Source of the DNA: Deltaproteobacteria bacterium
Lineage (GTDB): Bacteria > Myxococcota_A > UBA796 > UBA2385
Assembly: GCA_016792625.1 (NCBI GenBank)
Contig: JAEUKK010000050.1
Coordinates: 1-64,000, forward strand
Reading direction: 5' to 3'
Length of the DNA: 64,000 nucleotides
The position numbers and the translations under genes were made by a program. Within the stretch, counting starts at the first letter, position 1, and each line of letters opens with the position of its first letter. Below the pieces are notes generated by a model. That model did not search any database. It was not told where the DNA came from and saw only the letters and a list, made by a program, of their open reading frames with translations. This document shows positions 8,077-15,851 of the stretch, piece after piece.

Positions 8077-9735
8077 GTGCCCCTCGACCCCGCCGACCCC
8101 GCGCCTTGGCGCCTGCTGCCGCCCCTCGACGAGCCGGCCCTGCCTGGCGTGCTTCACGCAGACAGCTTCCTTCCGCGCTGGGTGGAGCGCTTCGACAGCC
8201 TCGAGGCCCTGGCGCGGCGCATCGCGCACCTCAGCGCCCCGGGGGGTGGCGGGGGCCAGCGTCTCGCCGCAGAGCAGCGCACGGACGTTCTGCTGGCGGC
8301 AGCCGAGGGGCGAAGCTCGCCGGCGGATCGCGCAGACCTGCGTCGCGACGACCTTCTCGTACCGCATGCGCTCCGGGTGCAAGGCCCCCGCGACGACGAG
8401 CCGGTGCGCTGGGCCCTCCATCCCGCCGTCTCGCGGGCGGTGCGGGCGGCGAGCCCGGCGCCGACGGCGCCCGGGCGCGCCCCACCCGCGCACCCCGGGT
8501 ACGAGATTGACAAGGACGACGTCATCCTCGTCAAGAAGGTCGAGGTCGAGGCGCTCGTCAACGCGCTGATGCGCCGGCCCCTGGTGCTGCTCGCCGGGGT
8601 CAGCGGCAGCGGCAAGACCCAGCTCGCCAAGCGCATGGGCAAGGCCTGGGCGGTCGGGGCCTTCCACGGCGTCGGGCCGAAGGGCGGGGCCGCGGCGGCG
8701 CTGCCCGCGACGGCGTCGGCGGTCGTCGCGTCCCTCCAGAACATCGGGCTGCTCACCGATGGGCCCGCGGGCTGGTTCCAGGTGGCCGAGCTCAAGCCCA
8801 AAGACCCGGCCGCGCTGGGCCAGCGCTACGCCTTTGTCGCGGTGCAGTCAGACTGGACCGAGGCCAGCCACCTCTGGGGCTACCACGTGCCCCTGCCCGC
8901 CGAGGCCGAGGGCTTCTACGGCACCGACGCGCTGCGGGTCTTTTTGCACGCCCACCAGCGTTTTGCGGCGGCGCCCGCCGCCGAGAAGGCCAGCCCGACG
9001 CCCCACTTCGTGCTGCTCGACGAGATGAACCTGAGCCGGCCCGAGCACTTCGGAAGCGACCTGCTCAGCGCGATGGAGGTGCAGCTGGGCAGCGACGCCC
9101 GGGCCGAGCTCATCGCGCTGCACCGGGCGGGCGCCGGGGTGCGGCTGCGCGGCGCCGAGGGCGAGGCCGAGGTTGAGGTGCCGCCGCGCATCGGCTGGGC
9201 GCCGGGCCTGCGGGTTGTCGGCACGGTCAACGTCGATGAGACCACCTTCTCCTTCGCGCCCAAGGTGCTCGACCGCGCCGCCCTGCTCGAGTTCGTCGAT
9301 GTCGACCTCGGCGTGGTCTTCTCCGGCAAGCGCTACAAGGGCGGGCGCTTCGACCATGCCTACGGCGAGCACGGCGACTTCCTCGGCGAGCTGAACGCCG
9401 TCTTGTCGCCCTACAACCTGCACCTCGCCTACCGCGCCGCCGAGGAGATCTTGGGCGCGCTCGGCCTCGCCGCTGACGCCCAGGCCGAGAGAGACCGCCA
9501 GCTCTGCCACAAGGTGCTGCCGCGGGTGCGGGGCCCCCGGGCCGCGGTCGAGCCGCTGCTGCTCAACCTGCGCGAGACGGTCTGCGAGGCGCCGCTCTCC
9601 GATGCCGATCGCGCCGTGCTCGAGGCGGGCGCGCCCCTGGCCCCGCGCGGCGGCGCCTGGCCCGCCTCGATCAAGAAGATCGACCAGATGCTGCTGCGGG
9701 CCTACACCAGCGGCTTCACCTCGTACTTCGGCTGA
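8077..9735 (+). CDS. McrB-like AAA+ ATPase of a putative type IV restriction/defence operon
   Basis: The 552-residue protein has a novel N-terminal region (about 1-140) and then a McrB-class AAA+ module. The Walker A is GVSGSGKT (K180, T181). It is followed by the McrB-type segment SDWTEASHLWGYHVPL, Walker B FVLLDEMN (D315, E316) and the sensor/arginine region GTVNVDETTFSFAPKVLDRA (about 380-400). In McrBC systems this NTPase drives a partner nuclease on modified or foreign DNA. GTG 8077 was chosen because GGAG lies 7 nt upstream; the upstream frame is Arg/Pro/Ala-rich noise. The stop overlaps the next start as TGATG, so the two subunits are probably translationally coupled. The N-terminal region, where target recognition would be expected, matches nothing I recognise. 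Confidence 0.88.
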   Translation: MPLDPADPAPWRLLPPLDEPALPGVLHADSFLPRWVERFDSLEALARRIAHLSAPGGGGGQRLAAEQRTDVLLAAAEGRSSPADRADLRRDDLLVPHALRVQGPRDDEPVRWALHPAVSRAVRAASPAPTAPGRAPPAHPGYEIDKDDVILVKKVEVEALVNALMRRPLVLLAGVSGSGKTQLAKRMGKAWAVGAFHGVGPKGGAAAALPATASAVVASLQNIGLLTDGPAGWFQVAELKPKDPAALGQRYAFVAVQSDWTEASHLWGYHVPLPAEAEGFYGTDALRVFLHAHQRFAAAPAAEKASPTPHFVLLDEMNLSRPEHFGSDLLSAMEVQLGSDARAELIALHRAGAGVRLRGAEGEAEVEVPPRIGWAPGLRVVGTVNVDETTFSFAPKVLDRAALLEFVDVDLGVVFSGKRYKGGRFDHAYGEHGDFLGELNAVLSPYNLHLAYRAAEEILGALGLAADAQAERDRQLCHKVLPRVRGPRAAVEPLLLNLRETVCEAPLSDADRAVLEAGAPLAPRGGAWPASIKKIDQMLLRAYTSGFTSYFG

Positions 9736-11615
9736 TGCAGGCCCCCTCCGCGCTCCAGGCCACCGCGGGCCTCCGCCTCGCCTTCCCCTCGGGGCGGGTG
9801 CTGGTGATCGGCAGCCCCGCTGCGGGCGCGGCGCCGCTCGAGCTGCGCCGCTCGGGCAGCGCTTGGCGCCTGTCGGCCGCGCGGCCGCCGCTCGGCGCCG
9901 CGCCCAAGGAGCTGGCGCAGGCCGTCTTTGTGCAGCCGCGGCCCGGCCCGGTCGACCTGCGGTCGCACGCGGTGCTCGACGGCGAGCTGATGGTGGTCGA
10001 GGCGGCCGCAGGCCAGGGCCCCGGGCTGCGGTGGGAGGGCGCCGAGGACCGCGCGGTGCCCCCGGCGGTGGCCGGCGCCTTTTGGTTGACCGAGGGGCGA
10101 GCTCGGCTCGTGATCGGCGTGCTGCCGCGCAACTTTCTGGATGACACCGGTGCAGGCAACCGCAGCGCAGCGGGGGTGGACGCCGAGGCCATCGACGCGG
10201 CGGTGGGCGCCCTGCGCGAGATGGTCCGGGCGCTCATCGACGACCGCCGGCCCGTCGCCGGCGAGGCCGAGGCCGCCCCCGGTCTCGCCACCGCGGTCGA
10301 CCCCACCGCGGTGCTCGACGCCGGCCGCGCGGTGCAGCGCCTGCACCGCTTGCTGAGCCTGCTGCGCGAGGGCGGCGTGCTCGACGCCTGGGAGGCCCTG
10401 CTCGCCGACCCCCCGGTGCTGCTGACCGCCGAGCACCCGGTGCGCCCGATGGGCCGGGCCCGCCGGCCGATCTTGGCGGGGCCCCGGGGCCCTTGGTCGC
10501 TGGCCGAGGGCTGGAGCCCCGACCGGCCCTTGGGCCTCGTGCGCGACCGGCAGGTGCGGCGCACCGCCGACACCCCGCCCAACCGCCTCGCGGTGCAGCT
10601 CGCCGCGCGGGTGCGGGCCGAGCTCGACCTGCTGCAGCGCGCGCTCGGCAAAGGGAGCGCGCCCCACGCCTACAGCGCGCTCATCGACGATCTGCGCCAG
10701 CGCGCCACCGCCATCGAGCGGGCCCCCGCCTTCGCCGAGGTCGACCGCGCCGCGCCCCTGGCCCTCGACAGCCCGAGCCTGCAAGCCAACCGGCGCTGCC
10801 AGCCGTTGCTGCGGGCCTGGCATCGGATCGGGCGCGAGGTGCGCTACACCAACGACATCCCGCTCGACGAGGTGGTGCTCGAGCCACTGGCCAAGGCCCA
10901 CCACCTCTATGAGCTGTGGTGCGCCCACCGCCTGCGCGCCTTGCTGACCGCGCAACTCGGCTCGCCCGCCGAAGACGGCGCCGACGGGTGGACCCGCGCC
11001 ACCTGGCGCCAGGGCGACGGGGGGCGCCTCGTCCTGGCGGCCTCGCTTGACCCGGGCCCCCTCGATGAAGATGACGCCATGAAGGGTGACCCGCGCAAAG
11101 CCACAGGGTGGAGTCAAGCGGTGCGCTCCTGGGGACTGGTCTGCCTGCCGGATGGCTACCTCGCGGTGCGGGCCAGACCCGGCGAAGCTTGGCATGTGCT
11201 GATCTGGGACGCGAAGTACCGCCGCGTCACCTTCAACCGCTACCTCTCTGGGATCACCTACCAGGCGCACGCCTTTCGCGACGCGGTGCGCGTGGTGCTC
11301 GACGGGCAGGCCATCCCGGCGCTGTGGTCGGTCGTGCTGCACCCCACCCGCGCGCAAGGGGCAGCGGTGCCCGAGCGCTTCCTGCTCGCCGAGGTGCCGG
11401 TCGACGCCGAGCACCCCTGCGGGCCGGTCTGCGGCGACGCGGACGGCACCTGGGACCTCGGCGGGCTCGCCGACGCGATGCGCGAGGGCAGGGGCGGCGT
11501 GGGCATCCTCGGCGCCCGCCCGGATGACGGCGGCCCGCGCAAAGGTGAGCCCCTGGCCGAGCTCGTGGACCACCTGCTTCAGCTCTTGAACCCAAGCCCT
11601 CCGGTGCGCGCATGA
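9735..11615 (+). CDS. DUF2357-type PD-(D/E)xK nuclease, McrC-like partner
   Basis: This 626-residue protein has an N-terminal beta-rich region, a helical middle and a C-terminal nuclease-like domain. HHLYELWCAHRLRALL (about 385-400) is the conserved helix seen before the nuclease in DUF2357/DUF524-type proteins. VLIWDAKYRR (about 488-497) supplies the D-x-K signature of PD-(D/E)xK enzymes, and GITYQAHAFRDAVRV follows as the usual downstream helix. Such proteins pair with McrB-like ATPases, as here (start overlaps the ATPase stop). The stop overlaps the next ATG as ATGA. It is probably the DNA-cleaving effector of the operon; cleavage specificity is unknown. Confidence 0.85.
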   Translation: MQAPSALQATAGLRLAFPSGRVLVIGSPAAGAAPLELRRSGSAWRLSAARPPLGAAPKELAQAVFVQPRPGPVDLRSHAVLDGELMVVEAAAGQGPGLRWEGAEDRAVPPAVAGAFWLTEGRARLVIGVLPRNFLDDTGAGNRSAAGVDAEAIDAAVGALREMVRALIDDRRPVAGEAEAAPGLATAVDPTAVLDAGRAVQRLHRLLSLLREGGVLDAWEALLADPPVLLTAEHPVRPMGRARRPILAGPRGPWSLAEGWSPDRPLGLVRDRQVRRTADTPPNRLAVQLAARVRAELDLLQRALGKGSAPHAYSALIDDLRQRATAIERAPAFAEVDRAAPLALDSPSLQANRRCQPLLRAWHRIGREVRYTNDIPLDEVVLEPLAKAHHLYELWCAHRLRALLTAQLGSPAEDGADGWTRATWRQGDGGRLVLAASLDPGPLDEDDAMKGDPRKATGWSQAVRSWGLVCLPDGYLAVRARPGEAWHVLIWDAKYRRVTFNRYLSGITYQAHAFRDAVRVVLDGQAIPALWSVVLHPTRAQGAAVPERFLLAEVPVDAEHPCGPVCGDADGTWDLGGLADAMREGRGGVGILGARPDDGGPRKGEPLAELVDHLLQLLNPSPPVRA

Positions 11616-12697
11616 CGCCCTTCCCCGTGCCCGATGACGCGCTGGTGCCCGATCCCGACGCCCAGTGGTGGCAGCGGTCCACGGCGGGTCAGCCGTGGCG
11701 GCCGGTCACGCCGTCTGCCTTTGGCGCGCTGCCCGTGGGCACGCAGCTCTGCCGCGGTGGCGAGCCGCGCCTGCGCAGCCTCGACGAGGCGCGGGGCTGT
11801 TGGGTCCGGCCGGCCGGGGGGGCGGGTCCGGGGCGGTGGGTTGAGGTGGCGGCGGCGAAGGCGGCCTGGGCGCGCGGGGAGGAGCTGTGGTGGCCGGGGG
11901 CCTCGGGGTGGAGGTGGGCGCGGGCGACGAACGCTGCTTTGCCCCGGACAAAGTATACCATCGAGGGCTGTTCGTTCGAAATGGTCCTGTTGTCACCGGG
12001 AGTTTTTCGTATGGGGTCGGTGGCAGACATGCCGGGGCGGCGCCAGAACGGGGCAAAAGTGCGCCTGACTCGCGCCTTCGAAATTGGTGTAGGCCCCGTA
12101 ACACAGGGGCTATGGCGAGCGGTGATGAGGGAGAACCCGTCGAGATTCTCATCTGGCCCTATTGCCTCACGTCGGCCGGTCGAGAAGGTGTCGTGGTTTG
12201 AAGCCGCTGCGTTCTGTAACAAGCTGTCTGCAGCATGTGGGCTTGCAGCTGTCTACACGAACTTGGTTGGAAATAAGGCGAACGTCGCCTGCGACCATCG
12301 GGTCGTCGGGTTCCGCCTACCCACTGAGGCAGAGTGGGAGTACGCTGCGCGTGCCGGTCAAGACCATCGCTTTGCTGGTAGTGATGATCCCGATGGTGTT
12401 GCGTGGTACCGGTACAATGCCGAGCAGTCGACGCAGCCTGTGGGTACGAAGCTTCCAAACAACTGGGGCCTGTTCGATATGAGCGGGAATGTACGGGAGT
12501 GGTGTGCCGACTGGTACTCTAGCCACCTTGCGGGCGGGGTGGACCCCGTTGGACCTGCCTCGGGGGCGCACCGTGTTCATCGCGGCGGGAGTTGGAACGA
12601 CGTCGCCGAGGACGCTCGGGTCGCCAAGCGCTACCGCAGCAAGCCCCACGACAATAGCAGCAGAATGGGACTTCGGCTCGCCAGAACCGTCTCTTGA
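11612..12697 (+). CDS. FGE-sulfatase (SUMF1)-fold protein fused to an operon-specific N-terminus
   Basis: The 361-residue product has two parts. Residues 1-108 are Trp/Gly/Ala-rich with no recognised domain. Residues 110-361 are an FGE-sulfatase fold with EMVLLSPGVFRMGS, RPVEKVSWFEAAAFCNKLS, FRLPTEAEWEYAARAG, NNWGLFDMSGNVREWCADWY, RGGSW and MGLRLAR. The two active-site cysteines of true formylglycine-generating enzymes, expected just after RGGSW, are missing (NDVAEDARVAKRYR), so it is more likely a binding or sensor module than an oxidase. The start overlaps the nuclease stop (ATGA). From about base 11,930 the DNA drops sharply in GC, at the domain boundary, which suggests that the FGE part was acquired or exchanged separately. 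The role in the operon is inferred only from linkage. Confidence 0.85.
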   Translation: MTPFPVPDDALVPDPDAQWWQRSTAGQPWRPVTPSAFGALPVGTQLCRGGEPRLRSLDEARGCWVRPAGGAGPGRWVEVAAAKAAWARGEELWWPGASGWRWARATNAALPRTKYTIEGCSFEMVLLSPGVFRMGSVADMPGRRQNGAKVRLTRAFEIGVGPVTQGLWRAVMRENPSRFSSGPIASRRPVEKVSWFEAAAFCNKLSAACGLAAVYTNLVGNKANVACDHRVVGFRLPTEAEWEYAARAGQDHRFAGSDDPDGVAWYRYNAEQSTQPVGTKLPNNWGLFDMSGNVREWCADWYSSHLAGGVDPVGPASGAHRVHRGGSWNDVAEDARVAKRYRSKPHDNSSRMGLRLARTVS

Positions 12698-12740
12698 CTG
12701 ATTTTGTGTCTATGTATTGACTCGTAATCCGCTTGGAGTA
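11930..12740. other. Low-GC island covering the FGE domain
   Basis: By eye, this segment is far less GC-rich than both flanks, with A/T-ending codons such as ACA AAG TAT ACC, TTC GAA ATG GTC and AAT AAG GCG. The change begins near codon 108 of the third operon gene. It ends in the short spacer after its stop (ATTTTGTGTCTATGTATTGA). The next gene returns at once to the usual composition. No terminal repeats or recombinase are visible at either edge. Confidence 0.8.
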
Positions 12741-12750
12741 CGCCCAACCC

Positions 12751-13323
12751 ATGCCCAAGCCCGCCTACCCCTTCGCCCCCGTACTCTTCCTCCACGGCCT
12801 CGAGAGCGGCCCCACCGGCAGCAAGGCGCGGCTGCTCTCCGCTCGCTTCGCCGCGCTGGCCGTCGACCTCGACACCTCGGCCGCCCGGGCGTCGGCGGCC
12901 GAGGCCGCGGCAGCGGGCCAGCCCTGGCGTCACCACTGGCCCAGCATCGAGGACGCCTTCGCCACGCCCCTGGCCCGGGCCCGGGCCGCCATCGGGCCCG
13001 AGACGCGGCTGATCGTGGGCTCCTCGTTCGGGGGCGCCGTGCTGGAGCGCCTGCTCGCGGCCGGCGACTGGCGCGGGCCCTCGCTGCTGCTGGCCAGCGC
13101 CGGGGGCAAGCTCAACGGGCCACGGCGGCTGCCGGCGGGCGTGCCGGTGATCTTGATCCACGGCCGCCAAGATGGCGTGGTGCCGGTCGAAGACAGCCGG
13201 TGGCTGGCGGCGGGCGCTGGCCCCGAGGTCCGCCTCTGGGAGCGCGACGACGACCACCGCCTCAGCGGCGCGCTGCAGGGGGGCGCCATCGAGGCCGCCG
13301 CGGCCGAGCTGCTCGGGGCCTGA
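12751..13323 (+). CDS. Small alpha/beta hydrolase, YqiA/esterase-like
   Basis: This 190-residue protein shows the compact alpha/beta-hydrolase order: VLFLHGLESGPTGSKA near the N-terminus (oxyanion region), nucleophile elbow GSSFGG, acid loop HGRQDGVVP, and the catalytic His in DDDHRLSG. It resembles the YqiA-type cytoplasmic esterases. ATG 12751 is preceded by GGAG at 12 nt, a loose fit; TTG 12733 is an alternative. No signal peptide. It lies just beyond the low-GC FGE gene and has normal composition, so it probably belongs to the chromosomal background and not to the defence operon. Confidence 0.8.
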   Translation: MPKPAYPFAPVLFLHGLESGPTGSKARLLSARFAALAVDLDTSAARASAAEAAAAGQPWRHHWPSIEDAFATPLARARAAIGPETRLIVGSSFGGAVLERLLAAGDWRGPSLLLASAGGKLNGPRRLPAGVPVILIHGRQDGVVPVEDSRWLAAGAGPEVRLWERDDDHRLSGALQGGAIEAAAAELLGA

Positions 13324-13395
13324 GCGGCGGCAGTAGATTGGCGTGGCTTGCGTCTGCTTCGTCGGCGCCGCAACGGCGAGACCTCGCCTCTATCT

Positions 13396-13513
13396 CCGCC
13401 TCGCGCGCGCCACCCGGGCCGGAGCGCGGCCGCAGGCCGGTCGCGCAGCGACCGAGGGGCCCCGCCCCGCGCGCGCAGGACAGGGGCCGTCGGCCGCAGG
13501 CCGGCGGGGCGCC
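13396..13513 (-). repeat. Dispersed 119-bp GC-rich repeat, copy 2 (inverted)
   Basis: Reverse complement of the elements at 5681-5799 and 15606-15724 with few differences. It lies between the hydrolase gene and the 3' end of the frameshifted lipoprotein gene, again in a convergent intergenic region. Confidence 0.75.
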
Positions 13514-13548
13514 CACCGGGCCTGCATGGGGCTCAGCCCCTCCACCCC

Positions 13549-15374
13549 TCAGCGCACCCCCGCGTCGGCGTCGTCCGCATCCGTGCAGTCGTTGACGGCG
13601 CCGGCCGGCGCGACGCAGGCGTAGGTGATGGTGGCCAGGTCTCCGGCGCTGTCGCCGTCGCGGTCGAGGCACCAGGGCGTGGTCGAGCCCGGCCAGAGGT
13701 TGGGGTCAGCGTCGTCGATCAAGCCGTCGCAGTCGTTGTCGATGCCGTCACACGCCTCAGAGGCGCCGGGGCCCACCGCGGGGTCGGTGTCGTCACAGTC
13801 GTCCACCACGGTGTAGTCGTCGCCGTCCTCGTTCCGGGCGCAGGTGACGCCCTCGAGGGCCAGCACGGCCCCGAGGCTGCTGAGGCAGCTGCCATAGGCG
13901 AGGTCGGTGATCGGCGCGGTGACGTTGAAGCCGCTGTCGTCGTTGACCGCGCAGGCGTTGTCGGTGCCGAACAAGCCGATCAAGCACTGGGCCTCAGACA
14001 CGACACCGCCGCTCGCGTCGCGGGCGATGATGTTGAAGCTGCTGCCCTGGTCGGTCACCCGCTCGCCGAAGCGCGTGACGCCCCCGTTGAGCGCGCAGCT
14101 CAGCGTCGTGGTGCCAGCCGCGCGGGCGGCGCTGATGGTGGCGCTGATGTCGGCGGGCGCCCAGCAGTCGCAGGGCGGCACCTCGGTGGTGCAGTCGGCC
14201 GCGCAGCCGTCCAGCGCGGTGGTGTTGCCGTCGTCGCAGGTCTCGCCCGCCTCGACCACGCCGTTGCCGCAGACGCGCGTGGGCGTGCCCACGTCAAAGC
14301 GCGCGGTCTGGCACTGCTGGTTCGAGGAGTTGCAGCGGCAGCCGTTGTCGACGAAGACCGTCGCTTCGTGGCCACCTTCGACGGTGACGGTGCAATTGGC
14401 GTCCTCGACGAAGTGCTCGCAGATGTAGTTGCCGCGGGCGGGGAAGGTGGTCGAGAGCACGCCCGCCGGGCTGCCAAGGGTGTCGGCGCAGGTGAAGGTC
14501 ACGCCGACGTTTCGTGACACCAGCGCGCCGTTCTCGCGAGTGAACACCATCAGGCCCGAGCGGGTGTAGAAGCTCGCGGCGTTGTAGCGCACGCGCCACC
14601 AGGGGAAGTGATCGACGTCGACGACGGCCAGCTCGCCCTCCCAGCCCGTGACGCCCTGCTCGACCCAGTCGCCGAGGGCGGGGTCGAAGTAGTCGATGGC
14701 GAGGTCTTGGCTGAGGTCGGCGTTGAGCACCGGCAGCCGCAGGGTCAGGGGCGCGTCGGGCTGGAGCGCGCGCTCGGCGCCGCCCGCGTCGCCCACCGCC
14801 GACAGCTCGAAGACCCGCAGCACGTCAGGGGCCACCCAGCCGCCGCTGCCATCGGGCGAGAGCATCGAGGGGGCGAGGTCAAGGTCGTAGTCGGTCAGCG
14901 CGGCGAAGCGCAGCGCGACCGGGCCCGCCCAGGCCCCGCCGTCGGGGTCGGTGAAGCCGACGCCGGTGGGCAACTCGACCTGCAGGTCGCCCACCGCGAC
15001 CGTCGCGGCGCTGCCGTCGCCCGCGTAGCTGCCCGAGACCACTTCGGGCACGATCAAGTGCAGCTCTACCCCTTCGCCGGCGGGCACGCTGACCGACTCC
15101 TGCGCCTCGACGAGGCCCGGCGGCCACGCGCGGGCGACCTGGGCAACGTCGGTCGGCACGGCGGAGAAGGCGGCCGCGCCCTCGCTGTCGGTGGTCTCGC
15201 CCTGCGCGCCGACCGAGACGGTGACGCCCGGCAGGGGGCGCCGTCCGCCCCCGAGAGCCGCACGGCGAGGGAGCTGGTGGTGTCTGCGTCTGCGTCAGCG
15301 TCGGCCTCGTCGGCGTCGGTGTCGGCCTTGTCACCGCCGCAGCCGACGCCCATCACGGCAACGGCGGCCAGCAC
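13549..15374 (-). pseudogene. Large lipoprotein gene with metal-binding repeats, interrupted by a frameshift
   Basis: The 5' part (from GTG 15374) encodes VLAAVAVMGVGC, a lipoprotein end, then an Asp/Ala linker (DTDADEADADADADTT) and LAVRLSGADGAP. The downstream frame, open from about 15235 to 13549, continues naturally with LPGVTVSVGAQGETTDSEG, a CNA-B/carboxypeptidase-regulatory type domain. It then has Cys-rich modules (CGNGVVEAGETCDDGN) and a putative metal-binding DCDDTDPAVGPGASEACDGIDNDCDGLIDD near the C-terminus. Adding one base at the five-G run 15234-15238 joins the frames into about 608 residues. So this is either a sequencing or assembly indel or a real inactivating or phase-variable frameshift. 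The signal peptide from 15374 is very short, so the start is uncertain. Confidence 0.8.
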
Positions 15375-15851
15375 GGGCAGCAGCGAGGGGAGGAGGGGAG
15401 CGGAGCAGCGAGAGCGGGCGCGCGGACTTGGGATTCCCGGGGTGTGGGCATTGGGGCCACCGCCGCGACCGGCCAGGCGCGGCGACGCGCTTCGCTAAGC
15501 CCAAGATGGCGCGCCATGAAGTGTTCTGCGCGTTTGGGCACAAGTCTCGCGCTCCCAACACGGCCCGCGCGCCTCGACACGCCCCCTGCGCGCGGCGGCA
15601 GGTCTGGGCGCCCCGCCGGCCTGCGGCCGTCGGCCCCTGTCCTCCGCGCGCGGGCCTCGCCCTTGGTCGCTGCGCGACCGGCCTGCGGCCGCGCTCCGGC
15701 CCGGGTGGCGCGCGCGAGGCGGCGCAGGACCCCTCCCGTACATCGGGACGGCGTTCGTCCGAAATGACGTGTCCAGAGCTATTCCCGCCGCACCAGCGAG
15801 CCCCGCCCACCGCAGCGCGAAGCGCCAGCGCGCGGGCCCACCCCCGTCGCG
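15375..15851. other. Intergenic region with a dispersed repeat and no clear gene
   Basis: Apart from the 119-bp element at 15606-15724, nothing supports a gene here. Short frames on both strands lack ribosome binding sites and sensible composition. Part of it must carry the promoter of the leftward lipoprotein gene. Confidence 0.5.
15606..15724 (+). repeat. Dispersed 119-bp GC-rich repeat, copy 3
   Basis: Same length and nearly the same sequence as 5681-5799, in the same orientation, from GGGCGCCCCGCCGGCCTGCG to CGCGCGAGGCGGCG. It lies between two leftward genes. Confidence 0.8.

Noticed and set aside
5552..8077. tRNA-Arg as the integration site of an island carrying the AAA+ operon
   Set aside because: No integrase gene and no second copy of the tRNA 3' end were found downstream, and the two ATPase/nuclease genes have native composition.
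9702..11573. A 623-codon open frame antisense to the nuclease gene
   Set aside because: Very high GC leaves long stop-free frames opposite real genes. This one has no ribosome binding site, no domains, and competes with a gene having clear motifs.
11612..12697. FGE-fold gene as a diversity-generating retroelement target
   Set aside because: The fold and the C-terminal RGGSW...MGLRLA layout fit such targets, but no reverse transcriptase, template repeat or adenine-rich variable codons were found in the window.
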